Source: Malania oleifera (lineage: Eukaryota; Streptophyta; Magnoliopsida; Santalales; Ximeniaceae). From it: a stretch of 64,000 nt of DNA. Below the pieces are notes generated by a model. It made no database searches. It had not been told where the DNA came from and was given only the letters and a program-made list of their open reading frames with translations. The stretch is from positions 13,061,562 through 13,125,561 of the forward strand of contig NC_080418.1 of NCBI RefSeq assembly GCF_029873635.1, given 5' to 3'. Within the stretch, counting starts at the first letter, position 1; each line of letters starts with the position of its first letter. This document shows positions 35,301 to 47,880 of the stretch, piece after piece. The translations under genes were made by a program, and so were the position numbers.

Positions 35301-35485
35301 ATGTTTTGGCTTACGAGGAGGTACCAGTTCAGATTCTGGATCAGAAAATACAGGAACTACGTATTAACGAAATACCATTAGTGAAGGTACTGTGGCGTAA
35401 CCATGCGGTCAAGGAGGCTTCATGGGAGCAAGAGATAGAAATATGCCGGAAGTACCCACAGCTTTTCAGTGAGGATCAGTATTAG
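32318..35485 (+). pseudogene. pol: pol of element F, second part: protease end, RT, RNase H, integrase, chromodomain
   Basis: Resumes after G with the protease segment DMHGFDIILWIDWLAS. RT spans about 32740-33430: [20 protein letters not shown], then the active site reads FIDN (33139) instead of FIDD, so it is catalytically dead. RNase H spans about 33540-33910 with [23 protein letters not shown] and [11 protein letters not shown]. The integrase finger and core cover about 34200-34900 (WVIVDRVTKTVHF at 34480). The C-terminal GPFEILERIG module and chromodomain-like IPLVKVLWRNHAVKEASWE end at the stop near 35485. Many in-frame stops, several at former Gln codons. Confidence 0.85.
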
Positions 35486-35804
35486 GTAGATCGGTATAGT
35501 TGAATAGGTACGTGTTAGTTTTATTTGTAGGTCAGGTATGGTAAGTATGTGTAGTTTGTTAGTTGTTTATGAGTTTATATATGGATGGTCTTTAGGAGAA
35601 TTATGTATAGTATTGTAATATCATGATACTTTGTATTGTAACCATGGTATTCCTCCGCCATAAGTGAGGGTATGTAATAAACTTGGGCCGAAGCCGCTAT
35701 GTGGGAGGCTACTGACTCTTCGATAGAGATAGATCGTGAATTTAGGACGTAATTAGTATCAGTTAGCAAATTTCGAGGATGAAATTTTTATAAGAAGGGG
35801 AGAT
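35486..35804 (+). other. 3' untranslated region and polypurine tract of element F
   Basis: Short non-coding stretch after pol. The purine tract AGAAGGGGAGA (35793-35803) borders the 3' LTR start TGTAGAAACC at 35805. TTTCGAGGATGAAATTTTTATAAG just before it is matched, in opposite orientation, at the same place in elements G, I and L. Confidence 0.8.
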
Positions 35805-36385
35805 TGTAGAAACCTCGACCCAAAAAATAAAAAAAAATTTAAAAGAGATAAATAAAGGAAAAAAAAATAAAAAGGGAGAAATTCAGCTGGCAAGACCAAA
35901 ACCGTCGACGATTTTTGAGAGCAGAGAAAAATCATCACCGATTTTGGGTCAACTGGGTGAGTCAACCACAAAATCGACGACGGTTTTGTGGGAATAGGGG
36001 AAACTGGCACCGGTTTTCTCCTAGGCCACTCACCTATAAATAGAAGTGAGCTCATTTTCTTAAGGAATCTTAAATTTTTCTCTTTTGGAGCTCTACTAGG
36101 GTTTCAAGTATTTTTCACTAAAAGGCTCCTACGGGCTCTCTTTTACTCCCGAATCACTCTCTCCCTTCCCGACCCATAGGATCTCGAGTTTCCACTAATT
36201 CGAAAAGCTAGGGTTTCGATTTTCCCATCCATTTTGGTTTCTTTTTCAGAATCAGGTAAGGCGGTTAAGTTAAGTCAGCTTTTTAATGAATTTGAACCGT
36301 ATGAAATGTTTTTGGAGTAAGTATATTTATGTTTTTAGTTGATGTTTCAAAAACCAACCGTTCAAACGACCCCTTTTCAAACCTA

Positions 36386-36428
<43 letters not shown>

Positions 36429-37509
36429 AGGTACAAATGAACAGTAGGAAGTTTAGTTTATTTTTTAAACCGACGATGCTAATTTTTTCTTGGTTGCCTA
36501 TGGGCTATGTTTTAAAATACGAAAAATTGTGTGGCAGGTAAATGATATGTATGTACAACTTTATAATTGAAATGATGAATGTTTGTGAAATACTGTAATT
36601 GTGTGTGAAAATGCAAAGAGTTTTATATGTATGATGGTCGCGAGGGTCGGGCTATATGTATGATGACCATAAAGGCCGAGTTATATATATGATGGCCGCA
36701 AGGGCCGAGTTTTATACTATGATAGGTTTTATATAAAATGAGTTGAAATATGGTTTTATATTAGTTAAATTGCGTGATATGTTTTAGGAACCCTGAGGAT
36801 GTTTATGTTATGAGCACGATACCGTTGCTAGAGGTTCTTTATGTGGTCGTGTGTGCCCACACTGTACTGTGAGAGTGGTGTCGGTGGTTTCAGTCGATTA
36901 GCCACAGTAGAGGGTGTACCTTCTCAGGAAGCCCGGACCTTCAGGATGTGGTAGGGCAATCGAAACCATGCAAGAAATTTGTGTGTGCCTGTGTAGTCGG
37001 AGTAAGACACGGATGTATGTTTGACCTTGTCTGGGTTGATCACCCCAAGCTTTTTCCAGCCTTCAAGCCGCACAACCCTGACCATGGGGCTTTATACATG
37101 GCGTTTAGTCCTAGGGATTGTCTTTTATGCATATCTGTACATTTATGTAAATGATAATATGTAATTAATGAACTGTTTATATAAGGAATATGAAGCAAGT
37201 ATTTCCAATTGTATGAGTACGTATAATGCAAAGTAGTTATTTTCGGTTAAATGAAGAATGGGTGTTTTCTATAAGCAAAGCACTAAATCCATGCTGCCCA
37301 CACAATAATATTAACTTGATCATCCTTACTGAGAAGTGTCTCACCCCAATATACAAATCATCTTTTCAAAAATAACAGGTATTGTGCTTACCAGGATCAG
37401 GGGGTGAAGGTTAGAATAGTTTCTTTTTTGGAAGATCTGTATGGTCTCAGGTGTATGTAAATTATGTTGTAAGCCTCTGATCTTGTATAATGGTTGTATG
37501 GACCGAACT
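35805..37509 (+). repeat. 3' LTR of element F, truncated at the right
   Basis: Aligns with 20313 to about 22010 of the 5' LTR, with a (TA)n expansion at 36389-36426. It carries TATAAAT at 36035, donor CAG|GTAAGG at 36255/36256, a stem-loop array at 36636-36712 and CTTACTGAGAAGTGTCTCAC near 37326. It stops at GGACCGAACT, where H begins; the terminal 200 bp expected from the 5' LTR is not found anywhere to the right. Confidence 0.87.
36389..36426. repeat. (TA)n microsatellite
   Basis: TA expansion present only in the 3' LTR of F. Confidence 0.92.
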
Positions 37510-37987
37510 TGTAATGCCCCGACCCTCTACGTGGGCCCGAAGTGCTACTAATCCATTCATTTCCCTGATAATCCACATACTAATATCATGTATGTAGCGG
37601 AAAACATAAATATAATCTTTCAACAAATATAATACCACAGTTTACTATTCCCATCTACCAACCATAATAAATTAATCATCCACTTGTATTCAACATATAT
37701 AAATATCTCCAAAAGCATCCAGTATTCACATCACCAATATGTTTCACAACCATTCATAAAATCTAGAAGACTTAAAATATAAAACATAAAATATCAACAT
37801 TCCCAAAAACGTCATTAAAATGTTTATACCCTTCTTTTTATATCTCCCAAAAATGCTATAAAACATCGAGCACTCTAAACTCGATCTTGAGGAAATCCTG
37901 AAAAAAAGATAAATTCATATTCAGGTGAGACACATCTCAGTAAGGGAAGAAACCATATATTAAAACAGTGTGTGGCCAACATGAGTC
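37510..37987 (-). mobile_element. LTR H, 3' fragment of an LTR C-type Ty3 LTR
   Basis: Begins TGTAATGCCCCGACCC, the reverse of a GGGGCGTTACA end. It aligns over 480 bases with the reverse complement of LTR C (about 9425-9899), including GAGACACATCTCAGTAAGGG and TGTGTGGCCAACATGAG. The match ends abruptly at 37987. The left edge is a clean LTR terminus inside F's 3' LTR; the remainder is lost. Confidence 0.78.
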
Positions 37988-38196
37988 TATACCCACAATG
38001 GTGACACGTGGCTTTTTTTTTTTTTTTTGAATTTACTATAGCAAGATGACGTCAGCATAAACTAATCTACCACATGGTAGTTCCTAGTTGGTTCCACATA
38101 TTGGATACAGATTGTAGACGTGGTTGCATTCCAACCATTCAGAAAAAACACAAATTGGATGGACAGGATTGTGCCACGTCACACTCGAAAGCGCGG
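37988..38196. other. Unassigned 209-bp segment with ACGTGGC motifs and a T-run
   Basis: Matches neither LTR C nor LTR I. It has GGTGACACGTGGC near its left end followed by a run of T, a TGACGTCAGC in the middle, and GTGCCACGTCACAC near its right end. It may be a fragment of another LTR's U3 or a small inverted-repeat element. No gene is seen. Confidence 0.5.
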
Positions 38197-40150
38197 TGTA
38201 AGGACCCAAACCCAAATGGGTTCCTGAATATAAATTTTCAACGAAAGCAAAGAAAACTCAATTATTATTTAATATTACCAGAGTACTAATTGATCCCATT
38301 ACATTCATATTTTCAATATCAATAAAAAAAACATTTAAAACTTAATATTACATCAATTTTTATTTTAACAACTATTTCTAATCCCCGCCCATGCATTTGC
38401 TACTCCTAATTTCTTGTATGCTCCTCAAAGTTATGTAAAATATAAAATAATGATTGGGGTGAGACGACGCTGAATAAGTAAATAAAATTATTATTAGTGT
38501 GTGATCAAAATGAGCTTTTATAATATTATAATTTCATAAAATAATATTTAATTTTGAAACTTTGAGACTGCATTTAAAATAAATGTAAATTTAAAATTTT
38601 CTATATAAAACTATAGCAGTAAAATTTTAATAAATGTACATTGCAAATGTTAAATCAAACTTGTTTAACTTCAAAAATGTAATTATAATATTTATTTATA
38701 TATATGTATACTTTTCCTTACACGTTTCCTTTAGATCATCATTTAGGCACAAAAATGGTCAAGTTCACATTAGCATATACTTTTCCTTTAAATCATCAAT
38801 AACTCTGTACACGTAATTAAATATGTATATACGTATTCTGTAAAAACTTCCCTTAGGCCTGTTAATCGTAAGTCATGTTTACTTCCATGACTGGGTTGTG
38901 CGGTCCGAAGACTGGACTTAACTGGCTGGTCGATCAAACTAAATCAACGTACATCATCATCAAGCAAGATTTTCTCTATTAAGTCTTGACCCAGAACCAG
39001 GTATACACTCAAGAGAAATCCACTACCATATATAATCACTCTATAAACAATGTGAGTGCACTCTGACCCATTTAAACTTTAGGCTACGGTACCGAGTATT
39101 CGTAATTTTCTATATCTTCTGAGCCATAAGAGGTTTTGAAAACATCTTATTATATACTTTATGTAATTAAAATAATATCATGAAGATCTTATTTTTACTC
39201 ATATTTTTATGAAATATGCAACGTAGAAATAAACTCATACCATGCGATTTTTGTGTTAAAAATATTTTCTCAAATAGAAATTAATGCTATAAAATACCCG
39301 AAAGGTTTAGAACATTTCTTAACTCAAAAATAAACACAAATATATTAAAGATAAAATTGGTATAGTTAAATATGCATAAAAATAAACTCAGAAAAATTTT
39401 ATAAAAAGTAACTAACATAATGAAAATTTATTTACCAGTAATTCGGGTATAAATTTTAATAAAAATCTAATATAGTCAAATTTACTTACCATTTCTTAAC
39501 CTTGTGAAATGGTCACCACGAATATCTCTAAAAATGAGATTGGAAAGAGTGTGTGAGTGATAATTTTATTTATAAAAAAAATTCTCCCTCCACTAATTCT
39601 TTCACTTAATAATCCTTCTTTTCCTTTGGAAAATTTTTGTGAAAAATGAAGGTTGAGAGCTTCATATTTATAAGATAATTTTGAAAAAGAAAATGAAATT
39701 TATAAAAGTGTGGGGATAGGAGTGAAATTATAATTTTTAAAAAAATAAATGAATGGGCATGGGATATGCTTGGTATGGGATAGAGATGAGGATACAAGTG
39801 GGGGAGAAAAAAATGGGAGTGCTTGCCAACACTCCCATTTAATTAGTTTTTAATTAATTTACTTACTTAATTAATTAATTAATTAATTTTTTTTTTTTTG
39901 AAATCATTACATCTTCTATGTCTACTCTATTTATTGTATAAAATTCTATTTTGACTAGGCCAATCTCCACGAAGTGACTGAGCCGCAATGGTCTTTGAAC
40001 ACTCGCTTAGATAAGATTTTTCTTAAGCATCAAACATGAAGGATCCTAATAAAAAAACACTTTAGTTTTGATACTGACTAAATGTCCATTTTTATTATTT
40101 TATTGTTATTATCATGTTCTACTATTATATACATTTTTGGGGTTGTCACA
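38197..40150 (-). repeat. 3' LTR of element I
   Basis: 1.95 kb from TGTAAGGACCC to GGGGTTGTCACA, followed on the right by a purine tract on the minus strand (ATGAGGGGAGGA, 40162-40151). It carries GATTGGGGTGAGACGACGCTG near 38453, GGTTGTGCGGTCC near 38894, and donor-like sequences near 39487. It has no GTCGAC palindrome array, so the array is not universal among these LTRs. Confidence 0.82.
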
Positions 40151-40244
40151 TCCTCCCCTCATAAAAATTTTGTTCTCGATATTTGCTAAAATTAAAATGA
40201 GTACCTTGTATAATGTTGTGCTTTTATCCTATCATGCTATCGTA

Positions 40245-42256
40245 AAAAAGATGTGGGTATTTCTAGCTTATTTCTACTTCTAGTTCCCATGATGCTTCCT
40301 CAATGTCATGGTTGTGTCAGAGCACTTTTACTAATAGAATTTTCTTTGTACGTAATTTCATATCCTTCTTGTCTAAAATCTGGATTGGTACTTCTTTATA
40401 TGATAGAGTATCACTAACTTTCAATGACTCACAGCTTATCACATGAGAAGGGTCTAGAATGTACTTCTTTAACATTGAAATGTGGAATACATCATGAATT
40501 CTAGATAGTGTAGGGGGTAGACAATTATGTAAGCGACTAGACCAATCTTCTCCAATACCTCGAATGGTCCAATATACCTGGGGTTTAGTTTGTCCTTTTT
40601 CCCAAATCTCATGATTCTTTTCATTAGAGCGACTTTTAAAAATATATTATACCCCACGTCAAACTCCAACTCACGCCGACGGGTATCCGCATACCTCCTC
40701 TGCCAACTTTGAGCTGTTTTTATTTTGTCCCGAATGAGCTTAATTTTCTCAAAGGTCCTTTGTATAATCTCGGGACCTAAAAGTTGTTGTTCGCCAACCT
40801 CTTCCCGATATAATGGGGATCGTCACTTTCGACCATATAACACTTCATACGGTGTCATCTCTATGCTAGACTGATAATTGTTGTTATAGGCGAAATCAAT
40901 TAATGACAGATACTAAATCCAACTTCCTTTGAAATCTAATACACAAGCTCTCAACATATCCTCCAATATCTGAATGGTTCTCTCCGATTTTCCATCTGTT
41001 TGAGGATGAAATGCCACGCTGAAAGTAATTCAAGATCCCAAGGCTCTTTGCAAACTCTTGCAGAATTATGATGTGAATCGTGGATCTCGATCTAATACGA
41101 CGGACACGGGCACACCATGTAGTCTAACTATCTCTTGAACATACAACTCTACAAGCTTGGTTATAAAGTAGTTAACTTTGATCGGAATAAAATAAGCAGT
41201 CTTGGTTAGACAATCAACCACCACCCAGATAGCATTTTGCCCATGGAGTGTTAGAGGTAACCTGATTACAAAATCCATGAAGATGTGCTTCTATTTCCAC
41301 TTAGGGACATAGAGTAGTTGCAGTAGCCATGTTGGCCTCTGATGTTCAGCCTTTACTTGCTGACAAGTAAGGCACTGTTCCACAAACTATGCAATCTCTC
41401 TTTTCATGTTATTCCACCAAAAAGACTCTCTCAAGTCCCGATACATCTTCATGCTTCCCGAACGCACTGTATAAAGAGATCAATGAGCTTCTTCCAAGAT
41501 TGTTATTTTGATATATTTGTCATTGGGAACACACAATCTAGTTTGAAATCTCAAAACCACATCGTCAGAAATGTTAAAGTCTCCCTTCAGCCCACTCTGT
41601 ACCTTACCCACAATCTTCACTAGCTCTGCATCTTCCATCCGTGCAGCCTTAATATTTTCCAATAAGGTCGGTTGGATTACCATATTAGAAATGAGAGCTT
41701 GATAATTTCCCTCCACTATTTCCACACCAAATCTTTCCATATCCATCATGATTTGATGTTGGGTCACCATTGCTGAGACTGATGTATTCAATGACTTTCG
41801 ACTTAACGCATTTGCTACCACGTTGGCTTTTCCTAAGTGATAGTTGATGGTGCAATCATAATTTTTGATTAATTCTAACCATCTTATCTATCCTATATTT
41901 AATTCCTTTTGCGTGAAAAAGTGCTTGAGACTTTTATGGTCTGTGAAAAATCTCACACCTTTCACCATACAGATAGTGTCTCAAGATCTTTAGTGCGAAT
42001 ACCACAGCTGTCAGTTCCAAATCGTGTGTAGGATAATTCTTCTCGTACTCCTTGAGTTGTTGAGAAGCATATGCAATGACCTTCCACTATTGCATTAATA
42101 CACACTTGAGCCCTTTCCGAGAAGTACCACTATAAATCACAAAATCACCTTCTTCTAATGGAATTGTTAGCACCGGGGCCGTGATGAGTCGTTGCTTTAA
42201 TTCATGAAAGCTTTGCTCATATTCATCAGTCCACTTATACTTCATGAAAAGAAAGG
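40245..42256 (-). pseudogene. pol: pol of element I: RNase H, integrase, chromodomain; truncated by LTR J
   Basis: On the minus strand from 42256: RNase H with HSLKY- and [16 protein letters not shown] blocks and the linker VANALSRKS (41800 region), the integrase finger and core with WVVVDCLTKTAYF near 41230 and DRDPRFTS near 41075, then the GPFEVLEKIG module near 40560 and a chromodomain-like end with EEASWELE near 40290. The LTR-proximal stop lies near 40240. RT, protease, gag and the 5' LTR are absent: the frame is cut at 42256 by J, and the missing half does not appear further right. Stops and frameshifts are frequent. The chromodomain would guide integration to heterochromatin in an active relative. 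Confidence 0.8.
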
Positions 42257-42567
42257 TGTACTCCCAAGAGGGGGTGAATTGGGATTAAAATTTTCTTTAT
42301 ACCCTCTTTAATTAATTCTTTCTTAACCCTTTTTGGCTTCAACAATTACACAATCACAAATACAGCAGATAATTAATTCAAGATTGAATCTTTATGAATG
42401 AGAATACTAATTTGAATACTTTGCAAGTTCGTTAGCACATTTAATAACTTAATCTAATCATTCAAAATAAGTTTTCATAATATGAAACCATACAACAATT
42501 TCAGCAATGCTTCCAATATTCAGATTTAGATTTGAGCTTAAATATATAACTAATGAATAACCTTTAC
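42257..42567 (-). mobile_element. LTR J, terminal fragment of a copia-like LTR
   Basis: 311 bp starting TGTACTCCCAAGAGGGGGTG, closely like the 3' ends of solo LTRs B and D. It is cut by element K at 42568. The other end is missing from the window. Confidence 0.7.
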
Positions 42568-43574
42568 TGTGACAACCTGCCAATTTAAAATATTTTTTTT
42601 TCATAATAACATTTAATATAATAAGTCCGATATCCTATTCAACTAAATAACATAATCAACCTGGACCCATGGGCACCAGGGATATAGCGGAAATGCAACT
42701 TTGATACCTAAGCAGCAGGAAATGTAATCACATACATATCATCCAACCAATCACAATACCATAGTTTTATTAAAACTAATATATACATACAATCATCTAC
42801 CAAAAGGACCAAAAGTAGCCTAGGGTCACTTCCCAAAAATAAATCCAACCCTGGCTCTACCACTCACCATTCTGTCAGGGTAGCTCGATCAGACTCTACT
42901 ACCGCGAATCTCTATCTGCTCCTCTACTTGGATTCCCTAAAATGTTTATATATAGCTGTGGTGAGACACCTCTCAGTAAGGGAAATAAACTAATTTTAGT
43001 GTGTGGCAACATGAGTATTTTCGTGTTATACATAATATCAGTACATACATCATAACTGGTAAAAACTGCTAATATCATATCTAAATAAAACATGATTTTT
43101 CATAACATAATATAACATACTAAATTACTAACATGAAAATCATCTTATATAACTGTACAATATTGATTTACACCCAGGATGAATAGTTAACTAATGTCAT
43201 GTCTTACCCCCACATGACTAGGTTGTGCAGCCCAAAGGCGGGACCTAGCAATGGCTGGCCGACCATGCTAGATCAAACATGAGTCTATAAGTACGATGGG
43301 CCTGCCCCTACTTGGTCCTGGGACTGCCACGGGGACTACTCCACTCTACACTGATGCCACATTGACTGCCATATCCCACACTATTGGTCATGTGGTAGCA
43401 CTATCATAATTCTAAACATATAGCTATGGTACCGTGCTCCTAAAACTGTACTAAACCATGCCATCCGAGTTCTGATATCATATAATAAATTTCATATACT
43501 GAACATAGTTGTTTCGTATTTCATAATAATAACTGTCATGTACATATTTCATAAATTCTTTCTGATCATACTTG

Positions 43575-43690
43575 ATTATGGCATCTACACCAACATGAAC
43601 GTCGGCATCTGTGCCAACATAACATAACATGAAACACAGCATCTGCGCCAGCATAACATAATGTGAATCACAGCATCTGCACCGGCATAA
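43575..43690 (-). repeat. Stem-loop repeat array in LTR K
   Basis: Four imperfect units; on the minus strand they read GGCA-CAGA-TGCC or GGCG-CAGA-TGCT. Each gives a 4-bp stem with a CAGA loop. The place in the LTR equals that of the GGCC arrays in F, but the sequence differs. Confidence 0.6.
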
Positions 43691-44429
43691 CATAATATAT
43701 TGAACATAATTTTTATGTACTGTTTAATATGTAAAAACATGATTCTTGTATTGTTTTATAATTGCCCATGCTTGATCTAGGAAAAACATTCTATTCTGAT
43801 ATACACATTATATGGAAATTAAACTCATGCCACACAGAAGTAGGGTAACCTCTTGAATGTAAAATTTGTTCCAAAATCATATTTGCTTATTAAACACTTT
43901 TAAATCATATTCCTGTTCATAACAGTATTTTCCAAACATATTTATATAATATACCTACTTTCCTAAAATTTAATGCTGTAAAAATAATAAATAATTTCAT
44001 GAAAGATTGTGCTTTAGTTTATCCCCTTACCTGGCTTACTGAGAAGCCCACAAAACCCCTAATTCCTACACTTGTAGTGTTCCCAGCACAACACCCTGAA
44101 ATTAACATTTTTCCCAACAAAACTTCTGTATTTACTTTCCTAACATATCTTCCTTAGTCCAAAAACACCAAATACCCAAAAATACTGAAATTAACTTACC
44201 TAAATTTTTGGGATGGTTCCCAAGTTAGCCAAACCAACGATCTACTCCAGCAGATGTGAAGAGAATCTTCCCAATGGTAGCATGGTGGCTTCGGATTGTC
44301 GAACCGGTGAAAACTCGATCCAGAAACTTAGAGAGAAGGTAGAGGGGATGAATTCTTTGAGAGAGAAAGAGCCACATGCAAATTTCCTGCGCTGAAATCA
44401 GATTTTGGCATACTTATACACTGGCCTTC

Positions 44430-44611
44430 GTCGACAAGACACGTCACTTCATTGATGAGGTCCAAAACAAAGTTTGTCGACGAACATTTACTTATCATCG
44501 ACGAATTTCAAGCCCTACAACAACCCTCTTGGTAATTTCTCATCGATGAGACACGTGGCGTGCGATGAATCTAGTAGTGAGTTCATCGACGAAACCAAAG
44601 GGTTCATCGAC
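44430..44611 (-). promoter_or_regulatory. Phased palindrome array in LTR K
   Basis: Cores near 44430, 44451, 44476, 44497, 44542, 44562, 44585 and 44606 (spacings 21-25-21-45-20-23-21). ACACGTCAC lies between the two TATA-proximal sites, and CCTCTTGGTAA is in the central gap. A minus-strand TATAAG lies about 15 bp from the first site. Confidence 0.75.
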
Positions 44612-44966
44612 GAACCCTGCAATTTCTTTCTTTTTGAATCTCCTTTTTCTCCCTCTATTATTATTTAATTTTTATAATTCTTCGGGTCTCTAGATTCTCC
44701 CCTCCTTATAAAATATCATCCTCAAAATTTACTATTTGAGCGATTTACCATCCCTTAAAGAAAATGGGCTACCTATTTTATTACTTACCCTCACTTATGG
44801 CAAAGGAATACCGTGGTTACATTCAAGGTTCTAGGAGATTACAAATACATAAAATAAAATTCTCCCAAAACCAAAATATTATCTACTACCAAAAAGACTA
44901 TTACATGCACTGACTAACCTGCAAAAGAAATATTACATATTTACCTATATCTTTTCCTAATTACTA

Positions 44967-45973
44967 CTATTCCCCGCTGAACAGATGCGGGTATTTCTGT
45001 TGTATCTGCTCTTCGAGTTCCCACGAAGCTTCTTCCACCGTATGATTCCTCCACAACACTTTTACTAATGGAATCCTCCTACTATGCAATTCTTGTTCCT
45101 TCCTGTCCAAAATCTGCACTAGAGTTTTCTCATAAGCCAAAGTATCACTGAGTTCTAACTCGGCATAATTGATGACATGAAAGGGATCTGGAACGTATTT
45201 CTTTAACATGGAAACATGAAATACATCATGAATTCTAAATAAAGCTGGTGGTAAAGCAATCCGATAAGCCACTGAATCCACTCTTTCAAGTATCTCGAAA
45301 GGGTCAATGAACCACCCTTTCTCTCAAACCTCATAACTCCCTTCAATGGTGCTATCTTCAAAAATACATGGTTCTCAACTTCAAATTTCAATTGTCAGCG
45401 GTGAGTATCAGCGTAGCTTTTCTGCCGGCTCTAAGCTGCACTGATTCTATCTCTGATGAGCTAAACTTTATCATATGCCTGCTGCACTAACTCTGGCCCC
45501 ACCATTCACCTTTCACCTATCTCATCCCAGTATAGAGGAGAAAGACACCTCCTACCGTAGAGCGCCTCATACGGTGTCATGTCAATGCTGGCCTAATAGT
45601 TATTATTGTATACAAACTCTACCAACAGCATATACTGGGTCAAACTACCCCCAAAATCCAATACGCACGCTCGTAACATATCCTCTAATATCTGAATCAC
45701 CCTCTCAGTCTAGCCATCCGCTTGAGGATAAAACGTCATGCTAAAAGATAACTGAGACCCTAAAACCTCCTAAAAGCTTTTCCAAAACCGTGATGTGAAA
45801 CGTGGGTCTCGGTCTGACACTATAGACACTAGCATACCATGAGAACAGACCATCTCCTAGATATAAATCTCTGCCAGTCTGTCTATGGAGTAGTTGACCT
45901 TAATAGGAATGAAGTGAGCGGTCTTCGTTAATCTATCATCGACCACCCAAATAGCATTCTAACCATGCGGTGC
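44967..45973 (-). pseudogene. pol: pol of element K, 3' part: integrase core end and chromodomain
   Basis: The minus-strand frame ends at 44967. It contains the IRIALPPALFRIHDVFHVSML segment and the chromodomain-like IPLVKVLWRNHTVEEASWELE, typical of Tekay/Del. Upstream blocks of the integrase core (about 45400-45970) are readable with stops. It is cut at 45973 by element L within the sequence GCGGTGC|C and continues at 55249. K's target-facing LTR is intact, but its gag, RT and 5' LTR are gone. Confidence 0.78.
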
Positions 45974-47838
45974 CTATAACAACCTATTATTTGTTTAATA
46001 TATTTTTTATATTCATATACACAAATATTCACTATCTATAATACTACTGATAATTTCTCAAGCTCAAATGAGTATAGAAGAAACTTTATGCACCATACAT
46101 ATCTAAGCAGCAGTATACAAAAAATTGGGAAATACTATATACAAAACTAGAAAGCTACCCTATTTTGAAATATATATAGATTTACAATACAAAAATATCC
46201 AGTGACGTCACTATAATCTAAAAACTATCCCAAAACACTGGTATCTCAAAAATACCTACCCTTTCCTGTATGGTAGTACAAGCTAATCTTTATTCGTGAG
46301 CCCGATCTGCTCGCCTAACTGGATCTCCCGAAAAATAAAAAGTCACTGGGATGAGTTGACGCTCAGTAAGAGGAAATATGCTATTACTAGTATGTGGCGA
46401 CTGAGTTACACATTTGAAATACTAAAATAATATTGTTGCTGTAATCCAAGTAAGTTGATAAACTGTACAGAATATATGGGATATAATTTAAAACATAGTT
46501 GTGTGTCTAAGTTTTCTATCTGAAGGTACTACTAATATAATAGTATAAACTATTGTTGTGTGATATATCTGTACATAGGAACTTCTGTTATAACTTGGGA
46601 TCTGTATATCATGATATATCCCCTCATGATAGGGTTGTGCGGCCCGTAGGCTAGACTTACTCTGGTTGGCCTACAAGGCAAGTCAATCTAAATCTCTAAC
46701 ATCTGCCAATCTATGTAAATCTAGCCCACTACAATCACTCCGGGCCATCTCTAACCTCTGTCATTGTCTAACCGGCTACCTCAACCCAGCATGCTGGGGA
46801 GACTGCAATCTCTCCTCGCACAGTTAGACGGAATCCACATACTATCTAAGTCATATGATTGAACATATATGAAATAGTAACGGTATCGTGCTCTACTGTA
46901 TATTTTTGTTTGTAATATCCACAGGGGTCTGATATCGTGTAATAATGTATACATATATAAATATATAATCATCTTGTTGCTTTTAACATGATTTCAAAAA
47001 CAACCATAACACTATAGTTCTGAGCTGTATTATTTAAGATATTTGATTGAAATATATATATAATATATGTCTGTATCATCTATGATTTCTGTTTGTACTA
47101 TCTGTAATATCTATATAAAATATATGTATATAATATCTGTATATTCTAAATATAATATCTATAATCTCTGAACAATCTAACTGTAGAATCTTGATGCTAT
47201 AACTGCATAATCTGTCAGAATAAGCTGTCTGAGTGTTATGGTTTAGAAATCATGTTATTCTGAGAAATACTGTAAGTCTCATTCATTGCTATAATCTGTA
47301 TAACTGAATATCTGTAATATTGTAAAATCTACATACTATACTTTAATAAACTCATGCCACACATTTGGGTAATCAAAATCTCATGCTTAATTTCTGTAAT
47401 TCTGCTGTAAAAATAATATTCATGCTATTTTGGAAAAATAATCTGATTTGCATGCTTGTAAATACACATTCATAATCTTCTAAAATATATAAAGAAATCT
47501 CTAGCATAGCATATTTCCCTTACCTAAACTCTGGAAAACCCCTACTGTACTCTGGCCCTATACTCGTAGGGTTCCCTACTCAACATCCTAAAAATAACAT
47601 CCCCCAGAACAAAATATTAGTATTTTTTTGCATATAACATTTCTTATAACTGTAGGGAAAGCTAATCCTGAATAAATTGCCTTACCCTGAAATTGGGATG
47701 AATTTCAAACTATCTCCACCAACGATTAGCTTCGGCAAACTTGCAGAGAACTTCACCAAGAGCATCGTGGTGACCTCAGATCTTCAATCCGGCAAGAAAT
47801 AGAGCCAAGAGCGAAGAGAGAAGGGGAGGAGTGTGTTT

Positions 47839-47880
<42 letters not shown>

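Larger units (their letters stand above)
20313..37509 (+). mobile_element. Element F: decayed Tekay/Del-type Ty3 retrotransposon, split by element G
   Basis: Parts in order: 5' LTR (20313-22207), primer-binding site, gag and protease (22664-23981), element G inserted with TSD CTAAT, rest of pol with chromodomain-like end (32318-35485), polypurine tract, and a 3' LTR cut at 37509. The LTR start TGTAGAAAC and the long leader match at both ends. The pol order PR-RT-RH-IN plus C-terminal chromodomain and the Met-type primer site fit the Tekay/Del chromovirus clade. It is clearly inactive: many in-frame stops, protease DLG and RT FIDN. The last part of the 3' LTR is missing (compare 22030-22207) and does not reappear to the right. 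Confidence 0.88.
42568..44694 (-). repeat. 3' LTR of element K
   Basis: 2.13 kb from TGTGACAACCTGCC to CTCTAGA (expected CTCTACA), bordered on the right by a purine tract (minus strand TATAAGGAGGGGAGAA). It contains a complete eight-site palindrome array (44430-44611), donors near 44194 and 44028, a stem-loop array (43575-43690), GGTTGTGCAGCCC near 43224 and GTGAGACACCTCTCAGTAAGG near 42960. Confidence 0.87.
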
